Shown piece after piece: positions 27,393-36,624 of a DNA stretch of 64,000 nt (the stretch's first letter is position 1; every line of letters begins with the position of its first letter). The position numbers were made by a program, and so were the translations under genes. Below the pieces are notes generated by a model. It was not told where the DNA came from and did no database searches. It was given only the letters and a program-made list of their open reading frames with translations. The DNA comes from Paenisporosarcina cavernae (GTDB lineage Bacteria; Bacillota; Bacilli; Bacillales_A; Planococcaceae). The stretch lies in NCBI RefSeq assembly GCF_003595195.1, contig NZ_CP032418.1, positions 1,004,501-1,068,500 on the forward strand, written 5' to 3'.

Positions 27393-28946
27393 TTGGAATA
27401 TGTAATTGAAATGCTGAACATTCGAAAAGAATTCGGCACTTTTGTGGCGAATGACAATATTACGCTTCAGTTAAGAAAAGGTGAGATTCATGCCTTGCTT
27501 GGTGAAAATGGCGCAGGTAAATCAACACTCATGAACGTCCTTTTCGGTTTGTATCAGCCCGATGGGGGTTCCATTAAAGTTCGAGGAGAAGAAGTTGCGA
27601 TCACTGATCCAAACGTCGCAAATCGTTTAGGAATTGGAATGGTACACCAACATTTTATGTTGGTAGAAAACTTCACTGTAACAGAAAATATCATTTTAGG
27701 TAGTGAACCAACTGTAGCGGGAATGACTTCGATGTCAAAAGCGTCTAAAAAAGTACGTGAACTATCTGAGCTTTATGGATTAGACGTCGACCCCAATGCA
27801 AAAATAGAAGATATTAGTGTTGGAATGCAACAACGAGTTGAAATTTTAAAAACGCTTTATCGCGGTGCTGAAATTCTTATTTTTGATGAGCCTACTGCTT
27901 CCTTGACTCCTCAAGAAATCACAGAATTAATTCAAATTATGAAACGTCTGATCGAAGAAGGAAAATCCATTATTATCATTACGCATAAGCTGAAAGAAAT
28001 TATGGATGTATCGGATCGAGTAACGGTTATTCGTAAAGGGGAAGGAATTGGAACTGTTATTACTTCAGAAACAAACCCTAACGAATTAGCGGAGTTAATG
28101 GTTGGACGCCAAGTATTCTTTAAAACTGAAAAGATAGACGCTAATCCCACAGATGAGGTTTTACGAATTGAGAATTTAACGGTACAAGATTTCCGTGGAA
28201 TTGAAAAAGTGAAAGAATTGAATCTTTCTGTTCGTAGAGGGGAAATTGTCGGGATTGCTGGGATTGATGGAAATGGTCAATCGGAGTTAATTGAAGCAAT
28301 TACAGGCCTACGTAAGATTAAAAGCGGTATTGTGATGGTGAATGGGAAAGATGTCACTGGACATAAACCCCGTCAAATTACGGAAACTGGTGTTGGTCAT
28401 ATTCCACAAGATCGTCATAAACACGGTCTAGTGCTTGATTTCCCTATCGGACATAATATTGCACTTCAAACGTATTATACAAAGCCAATCTCTAAAAATG
28501 GCATCATGGATTACGGAATTATTCGAAAGAAAGCAGAAGAAATTATTGCGAAATTCGATGTTCGTACGCAAGGACCAGATGAGCCTGCACGTGCTTTATC
28601 CGGAGGAAATCAACAAAAGGCAATTATTGGTCGCGAAATTGATCGAGATCCAGACTTATTGATCGCTTCACTTCCTACCCGTGGTCTAGATGTTGGTGCG
28701 ATTGAGTTCATCCATAAAGCATTAATCGAACAACGCGATAAAGGGAAAGCTGTTCTTCTCATTTCATTTGAATTAGATGAAGTAATGAACGTTTCCGATC
28801 GTATCGCCGTTATTTATGATGGGCAAATTGTCGATACATTAGATCCTCTTCAAACATCTGAGCAAGAGCTTGGATTGTTAATGGCTGGACAGAAAAAAAG
28901 TAGCACGGCAGTAAGTGAGAAAGTGGGGAACAACACCAATGTCTAA
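27393..28946 (+). CDS. nupO: Nucleoside ABC transporter ATPase (two fused NBDs)
   Basis: Energises nucleoside uptake with NupN, NupP and NupQ. The 517-residue protein is a tandem of two ABC ATPase domains like sugar importers. NBD1 has Walker A GENGAGKST (about residues 36-44), signature SVGMQQRVEIL and Walker B LIFDEPTASL. NBD2 has a degenerate P-loop region GIDGNGQSELIEAI, signature LSGGNQQKAI, and an atypical Walker B end LLIASLPTRGLDVG, where the usual catalytic Glu is absent. I chose TTG 27393 because it gives the family N-terminus MEYVIEMLNIRKEFG after AAGGGAGTG; a GTG at 27384 falls within that site. The end overlaps nupP by 8 nt. Confidence 0.9.
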   Translation: MEYVIEMLNIRKEFGTFVANDNITLQLRKGEIHALLGENGAGKSTLMNVLFGLYQPDGGSIKVRGEEVAITDPNVANRLGIGMVHQHFMLVENFTVTENIILGSEPTVAGMTSMSKASKKVRELSELYGLDVDPNAKIEDISVGMQQRVEILKTLYRGAEILIFDEPTASLTPQEITELIQIMKRLIEEGKSIIIITHKLKEIMDVSDRVTVIRKGEGIGTVITSETNPNELAELMVGRQVFFKTEKIDANPTDEVLRIENLTVQDFRGIEKVKELNLSVRRGEIVGIAGIDGNGQSELIEAITGLRKIKSGIVMVNGKDVTGHKPRQITETGVGHIPQDRHKHGLVLDFPIGHNIALQTYYTKPISKNGIMDYGIIRKKAEEIIAKFDVRTQGPDEPARALSGGNQQKAIIGREIDRDPDLLIASLPTRGLDVGAIEFIHKALIEQRDKGKAVLLISFELDEVMNVSDRIAVIYDGQIVDTLDPLQTSEQELGLLMAGQKKSSTAVSEKVGNNTNV

Positions 28947-29988
28947 ACGTTTTGTAAATATGCTTGTTCCTGTAATTTCCGTTATTTTAGGATTAATTGT
29001 TGGAGCAATTGTCATGTTAATCAGTGACTATGATCCAATTAAAGGATATATAGCATTATGGAACGGTATTTTTGGGGATTCCTATACAATTGGAGAAACG
29101 ATTCGCCAAATAACACCGTATATTTTAGCTGGTTTAGCGGTTGCTTTTGCATTCCGTACAGGATTATTTAATATTGGGGTAGAAGGACAATTGATTGTCG
29201 GATGGTTTGCAGCTGCGTATGTTGGTGTTGCTGTAGATGGACTGCCGAAAATTATCCATTTACCATTAGCAATTTTGGCTGCTGCTGCAGCTGGTGCATT
29301 ATGGGGATTAGTTCCTGGTTATTTAAAAGCTCGTTTTAAAGTACATGAAGTAATTGTCACTATTATGATGAACTATGTTGCATTACATACAACGAATGCA
29401 CTCATTAAAACAATTTCAGATGGCGGAGATAACACTGGGAAAATAGCGGAAAGTGCTTCACTACGTTCTGCGTTCCTAGAAAATATGACCGATTACTCTC
29501 GATTACACCTTGGAATCTTTGTTGCTTTACTGATGGTTGCGGTTATGTGGTTTATTTTAGAAAAGACAACAAAAGGGTTTGAATTGAAGGCTGTTGGATT
29601 TAACCAACATGCTTCTGAGTACTCTGGAATGAATGTGAATCGTAACATCGTCCTTGCAATGGTTATCTCAGGTGCATTTGCTGGTATGGCTGGTGCAATG
29701 GAAGCTTTAGGAACTTTTGAATATGCATCTGTAAAAAGTGGATTCACTGGAGTCGGGTTTGACGGTATCGCGGTTGCGTTATTAGGTGCTAATACGCCAG
29801 TAGGTGTGATTTTTGGTGCGATTCTTTTTGGTTCTCTAAAATATGGAGCACTTAATATGCCAAATGAAGCTGGTATTCCACCAGAAATTGTATCCATTGT
29901 CATTGCGATTATTATTTTCTTCGTGGCTTCGGGATATGTTATTCGCCTGTTCTTAGAGCGAATGAGCAAGAATAAGGAGGCGAAATAA
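28939..29988 (+). CDS. nupP: Nucleoside ABC transporter permease, first subunit
   Basis: Membrane subunit of the importer (branched-chain/ribose-type permease family, Pfam BPD_transp_2). The 349-residue product is almost entirely hydrophobic, with about nine or ten membrane segments, beginning NMLVPVISVILGLIVGAIVMLI. Conserved features are AFAFRTGLFNIGVEGQLIVGWFAAAYVG (about 70-97), KVHEVIVTIMMNYVALH, and GFDGIAVALLGANTPVGVIFGAILFGSLKYGA. ATG 28939 overlaps the end of nupO; the upstream in-frame start at 28915 is less likely. The next gene follows after one base. Confidence 0.9.
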   Translation: MSKRFVNMLVPVISVILGLIVGAIVMLISDYDPIKGYIALWNGIFGDSYTIGETIRQITPYILAGLAVAFAFRTGLFNIGVEGQLIVGWFAAAYVGVAVDGLPKIIHLPLAILAAAAAGALWGLVPGYLKARFKVHEVIVTIMMNYVALHTTNALIKTISDGGDNTGKIAESASLRSAFLENMTDYSRLHLGIFVALLMVAVMWFILEKTTKGFELKAVGFNQHASEYSGMNVNRNIVLAMVISGAFAGMAGAMEALGTFEYASVKSGFTGVGFDGIAVALLGANTPVGVIFGAILFGSLKYGALNMPNEAGIPPEIVSIVIAIIIFFVASGYVIRLFLERMSKNKEAK

Positions 29989-29989
29989 T

Positions 29990-30949
29990 ATGAGTTTTTT
30001 AGAAGTTCTATATTTTATCGTCCCTAATGCAATCTTTTACGCAGCACCTCTTATTTTTACCGCCATCGGTGGAGTTTTCTCTGAACGATCTGGCGTTGTA
30101 AACATTGGGTTAGAAGGTTTAATGGTAATTGGCGCATTCGTGGGAATCGTTTTCAACTTATTTTTTGTGGACGTATTTGGTAGTTCTACAGAATGGGTTG
30201 CATTACTTGCTGCGATGATCGTAGCCATGATTTTCTCATTACTCCATGCTGTTGCTGCGATTTCATTCCGTGCAGATCAAGTAGTTTCTGGGGTAGCAAT
30301 TAACTTGTTAGCAGTAGCTGTAACTCTTTTCTTAGTAAAAATGATCTTTGGAAAAGGGCAAACTGATTTCATTCAAGAAAGATTTTTACGTACAGATATT
30401 CCTATTTTAGAAAACATTCCGGTTATAGGACCAATGTTTTTCCAACACGTATATTACACAAGTATTTTAGCATTCGCAGTTGCGATTTTAGCATGGGTAG
30501 TACTTTACTTTACACCATTTGGTTTACGTATTCGTGCAGTTGGTGAACATCCAATGGCAGCTGATACGATGGGAATTAATGTATCGAAAATGCGTTACAT
30601 CGCTGTAATGATTTCAGGTGCATTAGCTGGTATCGGTGGTGCAATTTATGCACAATCAATTTCGCTTGATTTCGGTCATTCCACCATTAATGGACAAGGA
30701 TTCATGGCTTTAGCAGCAATGATTTTCGGTAAATGGCATCCACTTGGTGCACTTGGAGCGGCATTATTCTTCGGTTTTGCTCAAGCTTTAAGTATTGTCG
30801 GTGGTTCGCTTCCAATTATAGAAGAAGTACCAAAAGTGTTCTTGCTAATTTTGCCGTATGTCTTAACAATCCTTGCACTTGCTGGATTTATCGGTAAAGC
30901 AACTTCACCAAAAGCTAATGGTATTCCTTACATTAAAGGCAACCGTTAA
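29990..30949 (+). CDS. nupQ: Nucleoside ABC transporter permease, second subunit
   Basis: Second membrane subunit pairing with NupP. The 319-residue protein has about nine hydrophobic segments and the family motifs FTAIGGVFSERSGVVNIGLEGLMVIGAFVG (residues 22-51), SFRADQVVSGVAINLLAVAVTLFL, TPFGLRIRAVGEHPMAADTMGI (the cytoplasmic loop that contacts the ATPase), and GFMALAAMIFGKWHPLGALGAALFFGFAQ. The ATG is at 29990, after AAGGAGG at the end of nupP. It is the last gene of the operon and is followed by a terminator. Confidence 0.9.
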   Translation: MSFLEVLYFIVPNAIFYAAPLIFTAIGGVFSERSGVVNIGLEGLMVIGAFVGIVFNLFFVDVFGSSTEWVALLAAMIVAMIFSLLHAVAAISFRADQVVSGVAINLLAVAVTLFLVKMIFGKGQTDFIQERFLRTDIPILENIPVIGPMFFQHVYYTSILAFAVAILAWVVLYFTPFGLRIRAVGEHPMAADTMGINVSKMRYIAVMISGALAGIGGAIYAQSISLDFGHSTINGQGFMALAAMIFGKWHPLGALGAALFFGFAQALSIVGGSLPIIEEVPKVFLLILPYVLTILALAGFIGKATSPKANGIPYIKGNR

Positions 30950-30975
30950 TAAAAGAAGAAGTAAGTTTATAATGG

Positions 30976-31018
30976 CTGTAGGCAAGGTAGATATTCTACT
31001 TGCTTACAGTTTTTTTTA
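30976..31018 (+). terminator. Intrinsic terminator after nupQ
   Basis: A 15-bp stem with one G-U pair and one bulged base (arms 30976-30991 and 30995-31009, TAT loop), followed by nine T residues. Confidence 0.85.
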
Positions 31019-31468
31019 TTTCACGTAAAAGTGAAGAGGAGATTTCTACTATTTGATATGTTGCTGAGGACAAAGATGTAACATCTTTTACCTAAAGATG
31101 AATGGAAATTTTGTTAATCTGATTGAGGTGAAATTCGCGAATGTAGAACGAGAGGATTTGCATTATCAGTTACACCATTCTTATGCTCTATTTCCTTTAA
31201 AGCAATGTAGAAGAGTTCTAATCACTTCGCCGTAAAAATTACCTGTATGTAGATCAACCTGTTTTAAATTAAGAAGACATGACAATAGCTTGTGTAAAAT
31301 GAATCACTTACTAGATTTTTAGAAAGGAAATTTTTAAGAACAAATTCATCCGATTCCCACGTTTATATTCGAATAGTCCGCTTAGTCGTTTAGTTGCATT
31401 CATTATTTTCGCTAGGTATAGTGAAGAGGATATATTGACAAGATAAGAGTAGAAATAGGAGGGATTAA
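31019..31468. other. 450-nt gap after nupQ: no confident gene
   Basis: The stretch holds the ymfF promoter near its right end and no convincing coding sequence. A 45-codon frame from ATG 31098 to TAA 31235 (with LHYQLHHSYALFPLKQ) lacks a ribosome site and may be a gene remnant. A 67-codon minus-strand frame at 31311-31514 runs into ymfF and is not supported. Confidence 0.5.
31394..31422 (+). promoter_or_regulatory. Predicted sigma-A promoter for ymfF-ymfH-ymfI
   Basis: TTGCAT (31394-31399), a 17-nt spacer, TATAGT (31417-31422), about 47 nt upstream of ymfF. Confidence 0.55.
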
Positions 31469-32731
31469 ATGTTTCATTCAACCGAGTTAAAACCTGGTAT
31501 TCATTTACATACAAACAACACGGATCAATTTAAAACATTATCCATTGCAGTTAAATTTCGACAAAAATTATCTGAAAAAGATGCGGCACTTCGGTCTGTG
31601 TTAGCAAACGTATTAAACGATAGTAATAAGGAGTACTGCACTAATACAGATTTCCGTTCCCATTTGGACGAATTATATGGCACAGGATTGTCTGTAGACG
31701 TTTCAAAAAGAGGCAATGAGCATACCGTTCAGCTCAGTGTAGAAACAGTCAATGATCGCTTTTTGGCAGAAGATAACATCATGTCTAAGCTGTGGAAGAC
31801 AATCCATGCAGTGTTATTCCAGCCGAACTTTGAAAACAATTCGTTTAAGTCAGAAATTGTTGAACGAGAAAAAGCCACGATAGTTTCCAAAATCGAATCG
31901 ATTTATGATGATAAAACTCGTTATGCACAATATCGACTTCTTCAAGAAATGCGTCCTAATCATCCAGCTTCTGTTCAAGCAATCGGAACGATCGAAGCTG
32001 TTCGTGCTATCACACCTAAAGATTTGGCTCAATCGTATCAATCCATGATTGAAAAAGATGCTGTAGACATATATGTGGTAGGTCAAATTAAGGAGGAAGA
32101 GATTTCTCAATATATAGAGCAGTATTTTCCACTAAAAGAACGATTTTATACAGTGCCTCCAACGTCACCTGAACAATCATTTAACGCTTCTTCGAAAGAA
32201 GTGGACGAAACTCAGTCGATGAAACAAGGAAAATTACACATTGGCTATTCCTCTCCAATAACGTTTTGGGACAAGGATTTTCCTACCATGCAGATTATGA
32301 ATGGTATTTTTGGCGGTTACGCACATTCAAAATTATTTCTCCAAGTGCGAGAAAAAGAAAGTTTAGCTTATTACGTATCGAGTAATTACCAATCTCCTTA
32401 TGGATTAATGTTTGTTCTTTCAGGGATTGATCCGGAGAATAAAGAAAAGGCAGAAAAACTGATTGATGTAGAATTGCTTAAAATGACAGCAGGAGAGTTT
32501 TCCGAACTAGAGTTAGAACAAACAGTTGCGATGTTAAAAAACCAATTAAAAGAAGCGTTAGATTCTTCAAGGGGTCAGATAGAAATATTTGATGCCTATA
32601 AAGACCTTCCAGGTGGTTTTTCTATCGAAGCACTTTTTGAAAAATGGAATCAAGTGACGAAAGAAAACATTCAGGAAGTAGCGAAAACATGGAATAAAGA
32701 AGTTACCTACTTCTTAAGTGGAAAGGAGTAA
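31469..32731 (+). CDS. ymfF: M16-family peptidase-like protein YmfF (non-catalytic)
   Basis: A 420-residue insulinase-family protein. It aligns with YmfF in pattern (LKPGIHLHTNNTDQFKTLSIAVKFRQKLSEKDAALRSVLANVL; DFRSHLDELYGTGLSVDVSKRGNEH) but lacks the HxxEH zinc motif where M16 enzymes carry it. The second domain has the partner-type motif GGYAHSKLFLQVREKESLAYYVSSNYQS (about 288-315). It presumably acts as the inactive half of a heterodimer with YmfH, the usual M16B arrangement. ATG 31469 follows AGGAGGG. YmfH starts 5 nt after its stop. Confidence 0.9.
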   Translation: MFHSTELKPGIHLHTNNTDQFKTLSIAVKFRQKLSEKDAALRSVLANVLNDSNKEYCTNTDFRSHLDELYGTGLSVDVSKRGNEHTVQLSVETVNDRFLAEDNIMSKLWKTIHAVLFQPNFENNSFKSEIVEREKATIVSKIESIYDDKTRYAQYRLLQEMRPNHPASVQAIGTIEAVRAITPKDLAQSYQSMIEKDAVDIYVVGQIKEEEISQYIEQYFPLKERFYTVPPTSPEQSFNASSKEVDETQSMKQGKLHIGYSSPITFWDKDFPTMQIMNGIFGGYAHSKLFLQVREKESLAYYVSSNYQSPYGLMFVLSGIDPENKEKAEKLIDVELLKMTAGEFSELELEQTVAMLKNQLKEALDSSRGQIEIFDAYKDLPGGFSIEALFEKWNQVTKENIQEVAKTWNKEVTYFLSGKE

Positions 32732-32736
32732 GAGCG

Positions 32737-34047
32737 ATGAAACTACAATCTTTTGAACAAATAGATGAAAAATTATATACAGAAACGCTTGCAAATGGCT
32801 TACGTGTTTGCATTTTACCGAAAAAAGGATTCTCAAAAACGTATGTTACGTTTACTACACATTACGGTTCCATCGATCGCCATTTTGTTCCACTGGGAGA
32901 AGAAGATCCAATAGAAGTTCCAGATGGTATTGCTCATTTTCTGGAGCATAAAATGTTTGAAAAAGAAGATGGGGATGTATTTCAGAAGTTTAGTCAAAAA
33001 GGGGCTTCTGCGAATGCATATACTTCTTTCACACGAACAGCTTATTTATTTTCTTCGACAAATCATGTGTATGAAAATACAGAAACTCTATTAGATTTTG
33101 TCCAAACACCTTATTTCACAGAGAAATCTGTGGAAAAAGAAAAGGGGATTATCGGACAAGAAATTACGATGTACGATGATAATCCTGATTGGAGATTGTA
33201 TTTCGGAACAATTGAAAATCTATATGAAAAACATCCTGTGAAAATAGATATTGCCGGAACAGTGGAATCTATTTCTCATATTACTGCAGAACACTTATAT
33301 ACTTGCTATAACACTTTTTATCATCCTTCCAATATGATTTTATTTGTTGTCGGGGCAGTAGACCCAGAGAAAATGATGTCTTTTATTCGTGAAAACCAAG
33401 ATAGAAAAGAGTTTGCGCCAAAAGATTCCATAGCTCGTCTTTACCCAGAGGAATCGATAGAAGCGAGTGAATCTGCGCGAGAAATCTACATGGATGTGCA
33501 AAAACCGAAAGTGATGGTTGGTATAAAATCGAGTACGAATGATTTGCAAGGTCCAGAGATGATGAAAGAAGAACTCTCTATTCAATTATGGATGGAAATG
33601 GCGTTTGGTCGAGCATCGAAGTTTTATCAAAGTGCCTATGAAACATCTCTTATTGACGACTCGTTTTCGTTCGATTTTACGCTTGAAAAGGGATATGGAT
33701 TTGCAATTATTGGATCCGATTCTCCTAAACCAGATGAATTAGTGAAGCTGATCAAACAAGAAATTTCTTCTTCGACAAATGAGTGGGCATATAAAGAGCA
33801 AGATTTTGAGCGAGTGAAGAAAAAGAAAATCGGTCAATTTCTCCGAGCACTTAATTCATTAGAATTTATTGCGAACCAATTTACCCACTATGCATTTAAT
33901 GGTATGGAACTTTTTGATGTACTCCCACTTCTAGAAAAGTTGACGATCGAAGATGTTAAGCAATCTGTTGCGTCACTTGCAGGAGATGAAAAACAAACTG
34001 TTTTTAAAGTGCTTCCTTCAACTTCGCAACGCGATCAGAATGAATAA
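32737..34047 (+). CDS. ymfH: M16-family zinc peptidase YmfH
   Basis: Catalytic partner of YmfF. The 436-residue protein carries the inverted zincin motif in GIAHFLEHKMFEKEDGDVFQKFSQKGASANAYTSF (HFLEH at about residues 69-73), and the third-ligand region KEKGIIGQEITMYDDNPDWRLYF. The C-terminal domain (LSIQLWMEMAFGRASKFYQSAYE...IDDSFSFDF) is the non-catalytic M16 fold. The substrate is unknown; relatives process small peptides or peptide toxins, but no such precursor is visible here. It starts after AAGGAG and overlaps ymfI by 8 nt. Confidence 0.93.
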   Translation: MKLQSFEQIDEKLYTETLANGLRVCILPKKGFSKTYVTFTTHYGSIDRHFVPLGEEDPIEVPDGIAHFLEHKMFEKEDGDVFQKFSQKGASANAYTSFTRTAYLFSSTNHVYENTETLLDFVQTPYFTEKSVEKEKGIIGQEITMYDDNPDWRLYFGTIENLYEKHPVKIDIAGTVESISHITAEHLYTCYNTFYHPSNMILFVVGAVDPEKMMSFIRENQDRKEFAPKDSIARLYPEESIEASESAREIYMDVQKPKVMVGIKSSTNDLQGPEMMKEELSIQLWMEMAFGRASKFYQSAYETSLIDDSFSFDFTLEKGYGFAIIGSDSPKPDELVKLIKQEISSSTNEWAYKEQDFERVKKKKIGQFLRALNSLEFIANQFTHYAFNGMELFDVLPLLEKLTIEDVKQSVASLAGDEKQTVFKVLPSTSQRDQNE

Positions 34048-34756
34048 AGCGATTATTTTCGGTTCTTCTGGAGGAATAGGAGAAGCAATAGCAGATGAGC
34101 TGGCAAAATCAGGTTGGAATCTAATTTTGCATTATTTCGAGCATGAGCCTCCTGTTGAAAGATATCAGGAAACCTTTCCAACTCAATCTTTTGAAACGTT
34201 ACAATTAAACTTTCATCAACCGCAACAAATAGAATCATGGTTGCAACAAGCACCTCCTGCAAATTGTTTAATTTTTGCGCATGGTAACTCGTTGGAAAAA
34301 ATGGCTGACGAAACGTCTTTAGAAGAAATAAACGATTTGTTTCGTGTCCATGTCAGTACACCGATGATCATTAGTGGTCATTATCAACAAGTTCTGCGTA
34401 ATATGCCCAACAGCTCTATCGTCTTTATAAGCTCTATATGGGGAAGTGTTGGAGCAGCATATGAAACGGCATACTCTGCAGTTAAAGGAGCTCAATTGAG
34501 CTTTACAAAAGCGTTAGCTAAAGAGTACGCAAGTCTTGGAATACGAGTTAATGCACTAACTCCAGGGTGGATTAACACAACCATGAATGCACATTACGCG
34601 AAAGAAGAGATTGCAGTCGCAAAACTAACCATTCCATTACAAAGAATTGGGTCTCCGGCTGAAGTGGCGAAACCTGTCCGATTTTTAGCTTCCACTTCTG
34701 CTTCGTATATCACTGGGCAAGTTATCCAAGTAGACGGCGGATGGTTTATGAAGTAA
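34040..34756 (+). CDS. ymfI: Short-chain dehydrogenase/reductase YmfI
   Basis: A 238-residue NAD(P)-dependent oxidoreductase. It has the Rossmann glycine motif GSSGGIGEAIADEL (residues 7-20), FAHGNS in place of the usual NNAG, and the catalytic Ser in IVFISSIWGSVG. YxxxK appears in ETAYSAVKGAQLSFTKALAKEYA (about 140-162), and the C-terminal SITGQVIQVDGGW-type segment YITGQVIQVDGGWF is present. FabG-like, but the substrate is unknown. ATG 34040 overlaps the ymfH stop with no strong ribosome site, so it likely depends on translational coupling. In B. subtilis a small gene, ymfJ, follows; here it is missing. Confidence 0.9.
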   Translation: MNKAIIFGSSGGIGEAIADELAKSGWNLILHYFEHEPPVERYQETFPTQSFETLQLNFHQPQQIESWLQQAPPANCLIFAHGNSLEKMADETSLEEINDLFRVHVSTPMIISGHYQQVLRNMPNSSIVFISSIWGSVGAAYETAYSAVKGAQLSFTKALAKEYASLGIRVNALTPGWINTTMNAHYAKEEIAVAKLTIPLQRIGSPAEVAKPVRFLASTSASYITGQVIQVDGGWFMK

Positions 34757-34796
34757 ATCTGTCGAATTGGTACGAATATAGACATATACATGACGA

Positions 34797-34860
34797 AAAA
34801 AAAGGAAAAATGAGAGAATGGGGAAGGACAATCTTCCTTCTTTTCATTTTACCTTTTCTT
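34797..34860 (+). terminator. Probable terminator after ymfI
   Basis: Core GGAAG/CTTCC (34822-34826 with 34833-34837) inside a longer imperfect stem (AAAATGA with TCATTTT, AAGG with CCTT), with T-rich sequence on the right arm. Confidence 0.45.
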
Positions 34861-34934
34861 AGTAGATAAAATCAGCTATCATAATAGGTAGAAATGTGTC
34901 ATACTACGGGAGATTAGTAGAAAGGGTGATTGAT

Positions 34935-35732
34935 TTGAAAGAATGGTATTTTGAATACGAAATTCAAATTAATCGACCTGGATTATTAGGAGATATTGCA
35001 TCTTTACTCGGTATGCTCCGTGTCAACATAGTCACGATTAACGGTGTGGATCAAGGAAGAAGGGGAATGCTTCTTCGCGCAGAAAATGACGAGCAAATAG
35101 AGCGTTTTGAATTGATTGTTTCTACCATGGAAACAATTCAAGTAACAAAATTTAGAGAGCCTAAACTTCGTGATATTTTAGCAGTAAGGCATGGTCGATA
35201 CATCCAGCGAGATGCAGATGATCGCAAAACGTTCCGCTTTGTTCGTGATGAACTAGGATTATTGGTGGACTTTATGGCTGAATTGTTTAAACAAGACGGC
35301 CATAAATTAGTCGGTCTGCGTGGAATGCCACGGGTAGGAAAAACAGAATCTGTTGTGGCTGCAAGTGTATGTGCGAATAAAAAATGGGTCTTTTTATCTT
35401 CCACAATGATTAAACAGACTGTCCGCAACCAACTTGCGGGGGACGAATTTAGCGATAATAATATTTTTATTCTAGATGGAATAGTGACAAGAAGATCTAG
35501 TGATGAACGTCATATGCAACTTGTCCGAGAGATGATGCGTCTTCCTTCTATCAAGGTAGTTGAGCATCCAGATATGTTTGTGCAACAGTCGGAGTACAAT
35601 ATCGAAGATTTCGATTATATTATTGAACTAAGACATGAACCAGATGAAGAGATTACATATGAAGTCATGGAAAGAAACCATGGTATTTCCGCTGAAGGAT
35701 CGATCGAAGGATTTGGCGGGTTTAATTTTTGA
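34935..35732 (+). CDS. ymfK: YmfK (DUF3388) protein with ACT-like and P-loop-like segments
   Basis: A 265-residue protein of unknown function, strongly conserved beside rodZ in Bacillales. The N-terminus resembles an ACT regulatory domain (WYFEYEIQINRPGLLGDIASLLGMLRVNIVTINGVD, residues 3-38). A possible nucleotide-binding loop follows at GLRGMPRVGKTESVVAASV (about 125-143). The C-terminus is IEDFDYIIELRHEPDEEITYEVMERNHGIS and a Gly-rich tail. I chose TTG 34935, 5 nt after AAAGGGTGA, because it starts like homologs (MKEWYFEYEI). A GTG at 34896 would add 13 residues. The biochemical role is not known. Confidence 0.85.
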   Translation: MKEWYFEYEIQINRPGLLGDIASLLGMLRVNIVTINGVDQGRRGMLLRAENDEQIERFELIVSTMETIQVTKFREPKLRDILAVRHGRYIQRDADDRKTFRFVRDELGLLVDFMAELFKQDGHKLVGLRGMPRVGKTESVVAASVCANKKWVFLSSTMIKQTVRNQLAGDEFSDNNIFILDGIVTRRSSDERHMQLVREMMRLPSIKVVEHPDMFVQQSEYNIEDFDYIIELRHEPDEEITYEVMERNHGISAEGSIEGFGGFNF

Positions 35733-35748
35733 TAGGTAGGTGTTCTTG

Positions 35749-36624
35749 TTGACAGAATTAGGTGCTCGCTTAAAAGAAGCGAGAGTAGCAAAAGGATATA
35801 GCCTGGATGATCTTCAGGAAATGACAAAAATACAAAAAAGATATTTGGCAGGCATTGAAGAAGGTAACTACTCCACCATGCCAGGGCCATTTTATGTACG
35901 AGCATTTATTAAGCAATATGCAGACGCAGTCGGCTTAGACTCAGATGAACTGTTAGAAGTGTACAAACAAGATGTACCAAATACAACAAATGAATCGATT
36001 ACTTCGAGTATGTCTTCCTCCCCTGTGAGAAGAAGACCCATTTCAAAATCTCGTTCTAAAATTGGTGAAATTATTCCTATGATTTTAGTTGCAGTTTTTG
36101 TGATTGCATTAATCGTTGTCGTTTGGTTTTTATATCAAAATATCGCATCAAAAGATGACCCGAAAGAAACAAATAATTCTAGCGATGTTATATTAGAGGA
36201 AAATCCTGTCGAGCAAACTCCCGATGATGCGGATGAACCAGAGCAAGAACCCGCAGATGAAACTCCCGTTGTCGAGGAAGAGCCAGTAGATGAGCCAGTC
36301 CAAACAATTGAAGTAGGTACGACTCAAGGTCAAGATACAAATTACGTTTTATCGAATACCGATGCTTTTGTCATTAAGGCGGTTGCTAAAGGTGATTCTT
36401 GGTTAAGCATAAAAGATCAGAACGGAAAAGAATTTATTGGTGCTGAAGGAAAAGGACTTAAAGCTGGTGAAACGTTTGAATTGGATGTTAGCACAGTTGA
36501 GTCCGCTCGAATTCGCGTCGGCTCAACACCAAATGTAGAAGTATTCATAAACGATGAAAAAGTTCCTTACAGCAACGATAATGTTACACAGAATCTACTC
36601 ATACAATTTAACAAATCCGAATAG
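35749..36624 (+). CDS. rodZ: Cell-shape protein RodZ (YmfM)
   Basis: Bitopic membrane protein that links MreB filaments to the wall-elongation machinery. The 291-residue product has an N-terminal Cro/CI-type helix-turn-helix domain (LGARLKEARVAKGYSLDDLQEMTKIQKRYLAGIEEGNY...GPFYVRAFIKQYA, residues 3-66). A basic stretch (RRRPISKSRSK) precedes one membrane segment (IPMILVAVFVIALIVVVWFLY, about 111-131). A long acidic linker rich in Glu, Pro and Asp and a C-terminal DUF4115 beta domain follow. TTG 35749 is 7 nt from AGGTAGGTG; in-frame GTG 35740 and TTG 35746 are alternatives. Confidence 0.92.
   Translation: MTELGARLKEARVAKGYSLDDLQEMTKIQKRYLAGIEEGNYSTMPGPFYVRAFIKQYADAVGLDSDELLEVYKQDVPNTTNESITSSMSSSPVRRRPISKSRSKIGEIIPMILVAVFVIALIVVVWFLYQNIASKDDPKETNNSSDVILEENPVEQTPDDADEPEQEPADETPVVEEEPVDEPVQTIEVGTTQGQDTNYVLSNTDAFVIKAVAKGDSWLSIKDQNGKEFIGAEGKGLKAGETFELDVSTVESARIRVGSTPNVEVFINDEKVPYSNDNVTQNLLIQFNKSE

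Noticed and set aside
29493-29969. A 158-codon minus-strand open frame opposite nupP.
   Set aside because: Reverse complement of a hydrophobic permease gene; composition is that of a shadow frame.
31311-31514. A 67-codon minus-strand frame upstream of ymfF.
   Set aside because: It overlaps the ymfF promoter and start and shows no ribosome site or recognisable sequence.
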